From an uncultured Clostridia bacterium (GTDB lineage: Bacteria > Bacillota > Clostridia > Oscillospirales > CAG-272), in assembly GCA_947625805.1 (NCBI GenBank), contig CANQPT010000015.1, positions 1 through 39,488 on the forward strand: 39,488 bases of DNA, given 5' to 3'. The position numbers and the translations under genes are program-made. The notes beneath the pieces were generated by a model. That model searched no databases, was not told the DNA's origin, and saw only the letters and a list, made by a program, of their open reading frames with translations. The stretch's first letter is position 1. Each line of letters opens with the position of its first letter. Below are positions 9,302 to 18,122 of this stretch, in pieces.

Positions 9302-10882
9302 TCACCTCGCTTTTTCCGTAAAGGAAATTCTCGGGTCAACGAATGCCATCAGGATATCTCCCAGGATCAGAGAGAGCACGGACAGCAGAGCGTAGAACAG
9401 AGTCAGGCCGACGATAACACCGTTATCGTACTTGTTGATTGCCTCGGTCAGCAGATAACCCGCACCGGGCACCAGATAGATACTCTCGGTAATGATCGCG
9501 CCGATCAGAGCGCCCAGTACACTGCCGGGGATACCGTGTACGATAGGAATGATCGCGTTTTTCAGAATGTGCTTGCGGAAGATCTCTCCCTCCGACATAC
9601 CTCCCGATCTTGCAAACTTGACGTAATCGGAGTTTTGCTGGTCGATCATGTATCGGCGAACCCATTTCATCAGGTTTGCGATGGAGGGCATGGCCAAGGA
9701 AATAATCGGAAGCACATACATCATTTTGGTGGCCTGCTGGATCATAAAGGTTTTCGGCAGACCCGCCATACCGCCCAGCTCACGGAACAGGAAGATGTAC
9801 GCAAGAGAAGGTACGGCAATGATAAAGATGACGTAGACCGTTCCCAGCTTATCCACAAAGGTGTTTTTCCTTCTTGCCATCAGAATGCCCAGCGGAATGC
9901 CTAAGAAATAGGCGATCAGCACGGAAATCAAACCGATCACAAAGGAAAATCCTATCTTGGAGAAACTCTTCTTATAATTGCTTACGAGAGTGTAATCGTC
10001 CGTAAACTGACGTTGGTAAAGTTCGAGCGAATCTCTGCTTCCCTGCTTATAAACCGCAGTATGCAGGTTGTATGGAGTCAGCTCCGCTTGCCCTCCCGCA
10101 GGATATACCTGCATCACGTAACGGTCAGGGTCCTGCCGGTCGGTCATAGTATGATAGATATCGGTGTCACGGGTGACCGAATAGGAAAGACCCAGGTGTA
10201 CCGAAAGAAGATTCTGATGAATGTATGGGAACACGTTGTCAAAGTAAAGCAAATATTTGTGCTGTGTTCCGTTCCCCATAATCGCAGGCGCAAACACCTT
10301 GTGATTGGGGTCACTGTTGTATACCGGATCATAAAGCGTAAAGGTAATACCGGTATTCTCTAATTTCTCTCCTGTTGTTTTTTCTACATAGTGGATATTA
10401 TCCACCTCAAAAAGAGAGGTAAAATATTTTCCCAATCTGAGGAAAACGTTGACGTCTTTATAGGCAAAGAGCACTGCTCTTTGTTTGGTTCGTTTGTCAA
10501 AGTCCAGACGGACGACCGTATAGCCCTTTGACTGATAGTTTTTGGTAAATTTTTCGACGTATTTTTTTGTGAGGTCATTATCAGCATCCGGAGTTCTTCC
10601 GATGCTGGCCGCCTCGCTTTTGGTCTGGTCATCGATCTCGCCTGCATTTTTGAGCTCGGTGAGATAATCCGCGTACGGTACATAGTCAAGATAGCCGAAA
10701 CTTTCCCACTTTACGTACTTATACACTTCGGCGTCGTTGGCCTGCTGCTTGGCAAATTGCGGATCTGCGGCAAAAATCAGTTTTCTGTCCATTAAGGAAT
10801 AGACCAGCAACATAACGATCGCAACAACGATCACGACCGAGATCAAACCGTGCAGCAGCCTTTTTAATAAGTACTTAATCAT
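9302..10882 (-). CDS. oppB: Oligopeptide ABC transporter permease (OppB-like) with large extracytoplasmic insertion
   Basis: N-terminal MIKYLLKRLLHGLISVVIV, C-terminal permease core (PGAGYLLTEAINKYDNGVIVGLTLFYALLSVL). Confidence 0.85.
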   Translation of the reverse strand: MIKYLLKRLLHGLISVVIVVAIVMLLVYSLMDRKLIFAADPQFAKQQANDAEVYKYVKWESFGYLDYVPYADYLTELKNAGEIDDQTKSEAASIGRTPDADNDLTKKYVEKFTKNYQSKGYTVVRLDFDKRTKQRAVLFAYKDVNVFLRLGKYFTSLFEVDNIHYVEKTTGEKLENTGITFTLYDPVYNSDPNHKVFAPAIMGNGTQHKYLLYFDNVFPYIHQNLLSVHLGLSYSVTRDTDIYHTMTDRQDPDRYVMQVYPAGGQAELTPYNLHTAVYKQGSRDSLELYQRQFTDDYTLVSNYKKSFSKIGFSFVIGLISVLIAYFLGIPLGILMARRKNTFVDKLGTVYVIFIIAVPSLAYIFLFRELGGMAGLPKTFMIQQATKMMYVLPIISLAMPSIANLMKWVRRYMIDQQNSDYVKFARSGGMSEGEIFRKHILKNAIIPIVHGIPGSVLGALIGAIITESIYLVPGAGYLLTEAINKYDNGVIVGLTLFYALLSVLSLILGDILMAFVDPRISFTEKAR

Positions 10883-10906
10883 GTTTGCCCACCATAAGTA
10901 CGCTTA

Positions 10907-10935
10907 TGAGGAAGATAGCAAAACTATCTTCCTCA
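10907..10935 (-). other. Intercistronic stem-loop between oppA and oppB
   Basis: 12-bp perfect stem TGAGGAAGATAG/CTATCTTCCTCA, CAAAA loop, no T-tract. Confidence 0.7.
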
Positions 10936-10976
10936 CGCGCACTTGTCACAGTATTTGTGAAATCAACCGATCGGTC

Positions 10977-13133
10977 TTATGCATCCAGACCCAGGGTCTT
11001 GAGCATATATCCGCCGCCCTTGATCATAGTGTCGAGGTAGGTAGACGGATCACCGTAGTCCGGACCCCAACCGGAGTTGATCGAGAAGTCGTAGTTCATC
11101 TGGTTACCCTGCGTGCCCCAATATGTTGCATTCAAGTAAGCCTCCTGATCTTCAGTGGCGACCAGGTTGACTACAACCTTGCCCTCGAGGGATTTTTCGA
11201 TCGAGCTCTTGACGACGTTCGCACGTGCGGTACGCACACCGCCGTCTTCCTGTAAAGGATAGTCGATGTAGATCGGGTTGTCAGCGGAAATCTCGACGCC
11301 GCTATCAGCCAACTCGGCAACGGCCTTATCGAGGTATTCCTTTGCGCTGGACGGATTGTACCAGCCGTCGTATCCTCCGCTGGAACCGATACCGCCGTCC
11401 TGCTCGGGATCAAAGACCTTCATGCTGAGTCCGTCAGCCGTAATCTGATCCTGCATGATCTGACCGTAGAAGGTGCCTTCCGCATAGGTCTTTTCCGCGC
11501 CGTTGATGGTGATGGTTGCGGCTTCAGGAAGAGCAACGAAAGTACCGGGTGTGTAGGAGTTCACAAGAGACGTGTACTTCAAATCCGCGCCAACAGACTG
11601 CTCCATGTAAGCGCCTCTGTCAAAGGCAGTGGAAAGAGCCAGACGGAAGTTCTTGTTGAGCATAGCCCATGCGGTTCTTTTCTTGGCGTCGTCATCTTTG
11701 GTGGAAACAAGCTGAGTATTGTCATTAAAGTTGGCAAACGCTGTACGATGAATGTTGAAGAAGCCGGGGAAAGAAGTAGCGTCGGTAGATGCAACGTAAC
11801 CGTAAGCTTCAAAGTTACCGTCTTCCTTAGCCAACTCAAGCGCCGCAGCGTTCAGACCGGTACCGTCAGTGATGCCGTCCTTGAAGTCGCTGTAAGCCTG
11901 CGTGTCGATATCACCGCTGTTGTAAACCCAGGTGATGGTGTCGATATTGATGTTATCGGCATTCCAATAAGCCTCGTTCTTTTCGAACACGAAGGTGTTC
12001 TCAGCAACGGCGGAGGTGATGATGTACGGACCGCAGTATGCGATGGTGTCTTTGCTGGTACCGTAGTCGCCGGTCTCAGCGCCGAAACCGAACTGGCCGC
12101 CCTGAGAGGTGTAGAAAGCTCTGTTCAGCGGAGCGAACACGCCGTAGCTGAACATGGTATCAAAATAACTGCAGGGAGCGGTCAGAGTGTACTCAACCGT
12201 GTGATCGTCAACAGCCTTGACGCCGACGTCAGCAAAGTCCTCGGTCTCGCCGTTGACATACTCGGTAACGCCCGCAACAACGCCGTCAACCAGCCAGGAA
12301 AGACCGCCCTCCGGATCGTCCAGCATATGCTGGAAGCCGGCTACAAAGTCGTCAGCGGTAACTTCACCGAGTTCAGACTTGGTGGAAGTGACCCACTTAG
12401 CGCCCTCGCGGAGCTTGAAAGTCCAGGTAAGACCGTCATCGGAAACGCCCCACTCGGTAGCAAGCGCCGGCTGCAGAACGTTCTCGCAGTCGTACTCGAT
12501 CAGGCCGTCGTAGGTGTTTACGAGAACCTCGGAGTCAGCGGCATTGGAGGTAAGATGTACGTCATAGGTCTGGGGATCAGTGTTATAGCTAAGGCTATAA
12601 GTGCGTTGCAGGGTGTAACCGTGCTCCTCGAGGTAAGCCTTAGCCTTCTCCTCGTAGGTACCTGTGCCCTTCACTTCAGCGTAGAGAGCCTTCAGAGCGT
12701 CTCTGTCCTCGGTCTTGATCGGCTCGGTTGCAATCAGAGCATTGTGATATCTGTAGGAGTCATTTCCCCACAGAACAGGGGTAATGGTGTAAGGAGCAAC
12801 CTTGGAGATCGCATAGTTACCGCCATTTGCCTGCATGGGCATCATAACGCCCGCCTCAAGCATCTTCGCCTCAGCGACTGCCATCAAGGCATATCTCTCG
12901 GCAACAGTCAGGTTCTCTGCCTTTGCCGCCTGATAGGCTTCATAGAACTCGCCGAATACCGCGTCGTAAATCTCCTCGTCGGTAGCGGTTGCGGGATCGA
13001 GCACTACGGCAGGCTTTTCGGGATTCGAAGGATTCTCGGAATCATTTCCTTTGTCGCTCTTGCAAGCAGAAAATGCAAACAGCATCATGCTTACAACCAG
13101 AAGCATACAAAGAATTCTGGCCATTTTACTCAT
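10977..13133 (-). CDS. oppA: Peptide ABC transporter substrate-binding lipoprotein (OppA-like)
   Basis: Lipobox FAFSACKSDKG, SBP family 5 pattern (TWTFKLREGAKW, GPYIITS). Confidence 0.9.
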   Translation of the reverse strand: MSKMARILCMLLVVSMMLFAFSACKSDKGNDSENPSNPEKPAVVLDPATATDEEIYDAVFGEFYEAYQAAKAENLTVAERYALMAVAEAKMLEAGVMMPMQANGGNYAISKVAPYTITPVLWGNDSYRYHNALIATEPIKTEDRDALKALYAEVKGTGTYEEKAKAYLEEHGYTLQRTYSLSYNTDPQTYDVHLTSNAADSEVLVNTYDGLIEYDCENVLQPALATEWGVSDDGLTWTFKLREGAKWVTSTKSELGEVTADDFVAGFQHMLDDPEGGLSWLVDGVVAGVTEYVNGETEDFADVGVKAVDDHTVEYTLTAPCSYFDTMFSYGVFAPLNRAFYTSQGGQFGFGAETGDYGTSKDTIAYCGPYIITSAVAENTFVFEKNEAYWNADNINIDTITWVYNSGDIDTQAYSDFKDGITDGTGLNAAALELAKEDGNFEAYGYVASTDATSFPGFFNIHRTAFANFNDNTQLVSTKDDDAKKRTAWAMLNKNFRLALSTAFDRGAYMEQSVGADLKYTSLVNSYTPGTFVALPEAATITINGAEKTYAEGTFYGQIMQDQITADGLSMKVFDPEQDGGIGSSGGYDGWYNPSSAKEYLDKAVAELADSGVEISADNPIYIDYPLQEDGGVRTARANVVKSSIEKSLEGKVVVNLVATEDQEAYLNATYWGTQGNQMNYDFSINSGWGPDYGDPSTYLDTMIKGGGYMLKTLGLDA

Positions 13134-13508
13134 AAAATGTTCTCCTTTTCAAATTCAGGCATTTTCATTTGAAATGAAAGCCGGAACGTCAAAGACGGTT
13201 TTGCCGCACTTTTTTGCAAGGCCGTTCCCTCCCCAGAAAAGAAAACCGGTCGTTGCAGAAAAGCACCGCAAAAGCGCGCCTCAAGCGCATTGGCAATCAT
13301 TCTTAAGCCTTTTTGTTATAGATATCCGATAACAGATACCCATATTTTACATATTATGCAATAGTATTCTATCACATTTTTTCTGCAAATGCAATGTTTC
13401 CCATAAATTTTTCTTAAATTTTTTGTTAAAATGAGGTAAACCCGACAAACAAACCGGCGGAATAAAAGCCGATCTGACAGCATATAAAAAGGATAAGGAG
13501 ATGATACC

Positions 13509-13973
13509 GTGAAAATACAATGGAAAAAACTGATCGTCTGCGTCCTGATTCCGCTGGCAGTCGGAGGCCTGTCCGGTTTTTTGAGCCGCGCAGGAACGGA
13601 AACCTTTCGCTCTTTGAATCAACCGCCGCTTTCCCCGCCGGGCTGGCTTTTCCCGGTCGTATGGAGCATTCTGTACGTCCTGATGGGCATTGCGTCCTAT
13701 CTGGTACTGACCTCCGAGCACCCCGCCGGCAATGCGCTGACCGCGTATACGGTCCAGTTGATCTTCAACTTCTTCTGGCCGCTGATCTTCTTTAATTTAC
13801 AGCAATATCTGCTTGCCTTTGTCTTTCTGGTCGTGCTGTGGGGCCTGATCGCAGCGACTATCGTCCTGTTCGGCAAAAGTTCCAAGACTGCGGCTTATCT
13901 GATGATCCCATATCTATTGTGGGTCACCTTTGCGGGCTATCTCAACCTCGGGATCTATCTTTTGAACAAATAA
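13509..13973 (+). CDS. tspO: TspO/MBR family tryptophan-rich sensory protein
   Basis: LNQPPLSPPGWLFPVVWSILYVLMGIASYLV motif, 5 TM helices. Confidence 0.9.
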   Translation: MKIQWKKLIVCVLIPLAVGGLSGFLSRAGTETFRSLNQPPLSPPGWLFPVVWSILYVLMGIASYLVLTSEHPAGNALTAYTVQLIFNFFWPLIFFNLQQYLLAFVFLVVLWGLIAATIVLFGKSSKTAAYLMIPYLLWVTFAGYLNLGIYLLNK

Positions 13974-14034
13974 TAAGTAGGCAAGGCGGCTTTGTGCGGC
14001 CGTTCGCCCGCTCCCTGCGTCCCCGCGCGTAAAA

Positions 14035-14058
14035 GGGGCAGCGGTGACCCGCTGCCCC
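14035..14058 (-). terminator. Intrinsic terminator of the 31-aa gene
   Basis: GGGGCAGCGG-TGAC-CCGCTGCCCC, followed on minus strand by TTTT. Confidence 0.75.
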
Positions 14059-14067
14059 GAAAGGCCA

Positions 14068-14163
14068 TTAGCCGTTGCACAAGCAGAAAATAATAGCCAA
14101 AGCGATCAGAATGATCCACACATTGCAATTGTCAAACAAATTGCACAGGCAGTTACAGCTCAT
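14068..14163 (-). CDS. 31-aa Cys-rich, single-TM small protein (MSCNCLCNLFDNCNVWIILIALAIIFCLCNG)
   Basis: SD GGGAGG 6 nt upstream of ATG, stop then terminator; not in supplied ORF track because of length. Confidence 0.7.
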   Translation of the reverse strand: MSCNCLCNLFDNCNVWIILIALAIIFCLCNG

Positions 14164-14230
14164 CGTTATCCTCCCTTCAGTGCAGTATCCATAATCATTC
14201 TATGTCTGCACGCGACAGGTGTGACACGGC

Positions 14231-14270
14231 AAAAGCAAGGCAGTGATGCTTCGCATCACTGCCTTGTTTT
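14231..14270. terminator. Terminator hairpin, 14-bp perfect stem
   Basis: AAAAGCAAGGCAGTGATGC-TTC-GCATCACTGCCTTGTTTT. Confidence 0.8.
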
Positions 14271-14329
14271 CGATTATTGATCGGAAAAAGTGCGTTTGGG
14301 TGCACGCGCCGATATGCCGTCTCCCTATT

Positions 14330-14542
14330 TTATCTTCCCAATTTATCTTCCTTTGGAAATAAGGTACAGCCGAGCGCACGCAGGGACGCGATGCGTTCCT
14401 CAATCACCGCTCGCTTAATTTTGAAGAGATCTGCAATGCAGTCTAGGCAATAAAACTCGGTCGCCGCACGATGAATGAATTTCCGGGTCGCCCCCACGTC
14501 GTCTGCGGTCAGAGCGGCGCCGCACCGGATACAGTCGTTCAC
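14330..14542 (-). CDS. Small hypothetical protein with two CxxC motifs (zinc-ribbon-like)
   Basis: MNDCIRCGAAL...FYCLDCIADLF; follows GH27 by 3 nt on the same strand; terminator downstream. Confidence 0.65.
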   Translation of the reverse strand: MNDCIRCGAALTADDVGATRKFIHRAATEFYCLDCIADLFKIKRAVIEERIASLRALGCTLFPKEDKLGR

Positions 14543-14545
14543 GCC

Positions 14546-15715
14546 CTAAAACGCACAGCAGACGTAGGGTCCGCCGTCAGCGGGAACCAGTTTGCAGCGC
14601 AGCATCCGACAATCGTGCGGCTCGATCGTGGTTCGGTAGTAATCGATGAATTTACCCAGTTCCTTTCCCTCCCACAGGTCGGTGATCACAAGAGCCATGC
14701 CACTGGATGGATCCAGCCCCAGTTCGTCAAAGCCAAACCACGGGCTCTGCGTGTAATCGGACATATTGAAGATACCGATCGCAAGGTCGCCGCCGTCCAA
14801 GTGCTTGACCCAGACCTGAAGTTGAGAATTGTCATCCGAATCCGGGTCGGCACAAAGAAGATAAGGTTGTCTGCCGGCCGCGTCCTGATTGATGGCAATG
14901 ACGTCACGGTTTGTGACGATCTTCAGCGCCTCGGGGGACATATTGCGCACGTCGCAGCCCAGAATAAGCGCGGAGTTCAGCATTGCCCATGCGGAAAAGT
15001 GGGTTCTGTATTCGACGTCGTTACAGCCGCCAAAGCCGACATTTCCTTTGCCGTACATACCGACCACCAGCATATCCATATCGTTACAACAGCCGACGCC
15101 GTTGTACTTTTGCAGTCCAACCTGTTGCCAGAGCAGTTTTTTGATCGATTCCCAGTTGTCGTGAATATCGTAGGTCGAGCGCCACAGGTGGGCGCCGGTC
15201 TCCTTGATCCACTCCTCTACGTTTTCCTCGCCCCAGTTGCAGGCGGAAAAGAGAATATCTCTGCCGCAGTTCTCAAGGGCCAGACTCATCTTATGATAGA
15301 GCAGTCTGCCGGGAACGGTGCGCGGCTTATAGCAGTTATCGTATTTTAAGTAATCCACGCCCCACTCGGCGAACGTCTGCGCGTCGATAAACTCGCGCCC
15401 GTAAGATGCGGGATATGAGGCGCAGGTCATCACGCCGTCGCAGGAATATATACCGAATTTCAGTCCCTTGGAATGGACGTAATCGACAACGTATTTCATG
15501 CCGTGCGGGAACTTTTCGGGATTTGCCACCAGGCGGCCGTTCTCGTCCCGCGCGCGAAGCGACCAGATGTCGTCGATCACGAGATACTCGTATCCCGCGG
15601 CGAGAAGGCCGTTGTCCACCATTTTGTCGGCGGTCTCCATGATCAGTTTTTCATCGATATTCTGGGCGAACGTGTTCCAAGAGTTCCAACCCATTGGCGG
15701 CGTTAACTTTACCAT
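14546..15715 (-). CDS. Glycoside hydrolase family 27 alpha-galactosidase-like
   Basis: TPPMGWNSWNTF, YLVIDDIW, KFGIYSCDG, WGVDYLKYDNCY; start re-assigned to MVKLTPPMG. Confidence 0.92.
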   Translation of the reverse strand: MVKLTPPMGWNSWNTFAQNIDEKLIMETADKMVDNGLLAAGYEYLVIDDIWSLRARDENGRLVANPEKFPHGMKYVVDYVHSKGLKFGIYSCDGVMTCASYPASYGREFIDAQTFAEWGVDYLKYDNCYKPRTVPGRLLYHKMSLALENCGRDILFSACNWGEENVEEWIKETGAHLWRSTYDIHDNWESIKKLLWQQVGLQKYNGVGCCNDMDMLVVGMYGKGNVGFGGCNDVEYRTHFSAWAMLNSALILGCDVRNMSPEALKIVTNRDVIAINQDAAGRQPYLLCADPDSDDNSQLQVWVKHLDGGDLAIGIFNMSDYTQSPWFGFDELGLDPSSGMALVITDLWEGKELGKFIDYYRTTIEPHDCRMLRCKLVPADGGPYVCCAF

Positions 15716-15717
15716 CT

Positions 15718-15828
15718 TCTTAAACCTTTCTTCCATCCGCCGAATCATAAAAGACCGCAAGCGTGCCCGGACCGGCGTATGCACCCGTGCACAGGTCATA
15801 ATAACAAATCATGAAATTTTCCGCACCC
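15718..15828 (-). repeat. Partial duplication of the degV 3' end (111 bp, 3 mismatches to 17228-17338)
   Basis: Direct nucleotide alignment, offset 1510 bp. Confidence 0.95.
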
Positions 15829-15884
15829 CGGTTGCAGACGAAAAAGAGAATATCTCCGCCGCAACTCTTAAGGGTCAGGCTCAT
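15720..15884 (-). pseudogene. In-frame chimeric remnant: GH27 fragment fused to DegV C-terminus (54 codons)
   Basis: MSLTLKSCGGDILFFVCNRGAENFMICYYDLCTGAYAGPGTLAVFYDSADGRKV*. Confidence 0.75.
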
Positions 15885-15889
15885 CTTAT
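15831..15889 (-). repeat. Partial GH27 duplication (59 bp, 51 identical to 15236-15294)
   Basis: Direct nucleotide alignment, offset 595 bp, all 8 mismatches transitions. Confidence 0.85.
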
Positions 15890-15910
15890 ATGAGCGATCT
15901 GCCGGAAAAG

Positions 15911-15939
15911 TTGATTTTTTTATATTTGAGTGGTATAAT
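15911..15939 (+). promoter_or_regulatory. Promoter TTGATT-N17-TATAAT upstream of the metallopeptidase ORF
   Basis: TTGATT 15911-15916, TATAAT 15934-15939. Confidence 0.7.
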
Positions 15940-15994
15940 GCTAAATGTCAAGTGGACGACTGTTCGACAAATTTCCCTTTAGAGGAATTACAAA

Positions 15995-16456
15995 ATGCAA
16001 AAAAATGAACTGCAGCGCTTAGTGAATCAATACAGCGCCAAATTGCGGATTACGCCGGTATGGGATGTAAAACTCGAATTTGTTGAAGACCCTGCATGGC
16101 GAAAGACCGGAGACATCAAGATTGACTGCGACGATCGAAAAGCAATTCTTATGTTAAATGCGACAAATCCAAAGCAGGAAAATCTCGAAGAAGTGATCGT
16201 ACATGAACTGATGCACCTGAAAATGTACCCTCTCGACCAAGTGACCGAATCACTCATAATAAATGCATTTGAAGAAGGTACAACTGCACAAAATTTTGCA
16301 TATCAGCAGTTTTTCACCGCACTGGAGCAGACTGTTGAAGAACTTACAAAATGTTTCCTGTTGGAAATCGGAGAAAACCGCAATCTGTCGTTTGGTCGAT
16401 GTGCAAAGGGAAAATCATTTGATGAATTATATAACGGGCTAAAAGCACTAAAATAA
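15995..16456 (+). CDS. HExxH-type metallopeptidase-like protein
   Basis: VIVHELMHLKMYPLD; SD TTAGAGGAATTAC upstream. Confidence 0.75.
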   Translation: MQKNELQRLVNQYSAKLRITPVWDVKLEFVEDPAWRKTGDIKIDCDDRKAILMLNATNPKQENLEEVIVHELMHLKMYPLDQVTESLIINAFEEGTTAQNFAYQQFFTALEQTVEELTKCFLLEIGENRNLSFGRCAKGKSFDELYNGLKALK

Positions 16457-16506
16457 ACGCCTGCTTTCATGAGGACGATAAATCGGTATATGATAGAAAG
16501 GAGTCT

Positions 16507-17043
16507 ATGATGGATAGAAAAGTTTTCATATCCGATCGTGATATATCTCTGGCGGAATACTGTCCGTCTATTGATGACAAATCACACTTTTTTTGTTGGC
16601 AAGACGCCGAAACGCAAAAGGGATACAACCATCAAATGACGGATTCATTTGAAGCTTTCTGCAAACGGCCAATACGTTCCCGCCTTTTGGCAGTTATTAT
16701 TCGCAACGAGGATAATGAGCCGTTAGGGATCGTGAGCTTATCACCGGAAGGTTCTCCGCCCGACTTGGCAATCATGCTATACAAACCATACAGGAGAAAG
16801 GGATATGGAACAAAGGCTTTTGCTCTTGCGTGCGCATATTGCTTTGAAGCGTTTAATTTTGAATACCTGTATGCCGGGTGCTATGAAACAAACCTGATCA
16901 GCCGAAAAATGCTGAAAGCCTGCGGCTTTGTTCCACATCCGGACGGTGACAGTCACGAAACTCATTATCTTACCGGAGAGCCCATTACACAGTATGATTT
17001 TGTATTACGTCGAAAAGACCGTAATTCACATCACCAAAGGTAA
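16507..17043 (+). CDS. GNAT family N-acetyltransferase
   Basis: LAIMLYKPYRRKGYGTKAFALACAYCFEAFNFEYLYAGCYETNLISRKMLKACGF. Confidence 0.85.
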   Translation: MMDRKVFISDRDISLAEYCPSIDDKSHFFCWQDAETQKGYNHQMTDSFEAFCKRPIRSRLLAVIIRNEDNEPLGIVSLSPEGSPPDLAIMLYKPYRRKGYGTKAFALACAYCFEAFNFEYLYAGCYETNLISRKMLKACGFVPHPDGDSHETHYLTGEPITQYDFVLRRKDRNSHHQR

Positions 17044-17170
17044 AATTCCGTTTGTTGAGCCATTCGGGAACGAAAAGGCGCACTTCTATACATAGTCTCG
17101 TGCGCTCTGCGAGGTTTCCTCTTTAACAGCAGGAAGCCTCCTTCGTCGCTAAAGCAGCTATCTCCGGTGT

Positions 17171-17218
17171 ACTTGCCGAACAGATAGACCCGTTTCGCGT
17201 TTTATCTGTTCGGCAAGT
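17171..17218. repeat. Perfect 16-bp inverted repeat (stem-loop)
   Basis: ACTTGCCGAACAGATA ... TATCTGTTCGGCAAGT. Confidence 0.8.
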
Positions 17219-17229
17219 CTGAAAAAGTC

Positions 17230-18111
17230 TTAAACCTTTCTTCCATCCGCCGAATCATAAAAGACCGCAAGCGTGCCCGGGCCGGCGTGTGCACCCGTGC
17301 ACAGGTCATAATAACGAATCATGAAATTTTCCGCACCCGTGCGTTCGGCGATCATGTCACGCAGGGTTTCGGCGTCCCGCAAGCAGTCGGCGTGCGCGAT
17401 GCCGATCAGCGTATCGGGCGACGCCAGATGCACAGCACAGGAATCGGCAAGGGCGACAAGCGAGTTCATGCGCCCTCTTACCTTGCCGTGCATTTCAAGG
17501 GTGCCGGCATCCGAGCCGTGGAGAAGCGGTTTGATCCCCAGCATTCCGCCCGCGATAGACGCCAGCGCCGAAACACGGCCGCTTTTTCTCAAATAATACA
17601 GGCTGTCTATTGTAAACTCCTGGCGGAAGTTGTATTTGAGCCGGTCGATCTCAGCCACAGTCTGGGAAATGCTGTAACCCGCGTCCCGCAGACGGGCCGC
17701 TTGCATGACCATCATGCCCTCGCCCAACGACGCGGCAAGGGAATCCACCACAAGACAGGTGCGCTCGGGATAACGCTTCAACACCTCCTCGGCGGCAATG
17801 CGCGCCGCCTGCAAGGTACCCGAAATGCCCCCGGCAATGCCGATATACAAAAGGTCTTCGCCACCCGCCAGCACAGCGTCAAAGGCGGAAAGAAATTTGT
17901 CCGCATTGATAAGGGACGTTTTCACGTCCGCTTTGATGCGCAATAATTCGTAAAAACGCTTGGCTTCGGCCTCGGTGTCCTTATCCGGATGAAAGCACAG
18001 AAAATCCTTACCGCCCACGGTAAAGACAAAGGAGATCACGCCGACGTTATACTTGGCGGCGTCTGCCGGGGTCAGGGCGCTGGCAGAGTCGGTCAGAATG
18101 CGAAACGACAC
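17230..18111 (-). CDS. degV: DegV family protein (fatty-acid-binding, FakB-like)
   Basis: FRILTDSASALTPADAAKYNV, GISGTLQAARIA, GTLAVFYD; GTG start with AGGAGG SD. Confidence 0.88.
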   Translation of the reverse strand: MSFRILTDSASALTPADAAKYNVGVISFVFTVGGKDFLCFHPDKDTEAEAKRFYELLRIKADVKTSLINADKFLSAFDAVLAGGEDLLYIGIAGGISGTLQAARIAAEEVLKRYPERTCLVVDSLAASLGEGMMVMQAARLRDAGYSISQTVAEIDRLKYNFRQEFTIDSLYYLRKSGRVSALASIAGGMLGIKPLLHGSDAGTLEMHGKVRGRMNSLVALADSCAVHLASPDTLIGIAHADCLRDAETLRDMIAERTGAENFMIRYYDLCTGAHAGPGTLAVFYDSADGRKV

Positions 18112-18122
18112 GGTGTTTCCTC

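Noticed and set aside
11748-13172. 474-aa plus-strand ORF
   Set aside because: Entirely antisense to the well-supported oppA-like gene; composition-driven open frame with no recognisable motifs.
14471-15349. 292-aa plus-strand ORF
   Set aside because: Antisense to the GH27 gene and the small CxxC protein.
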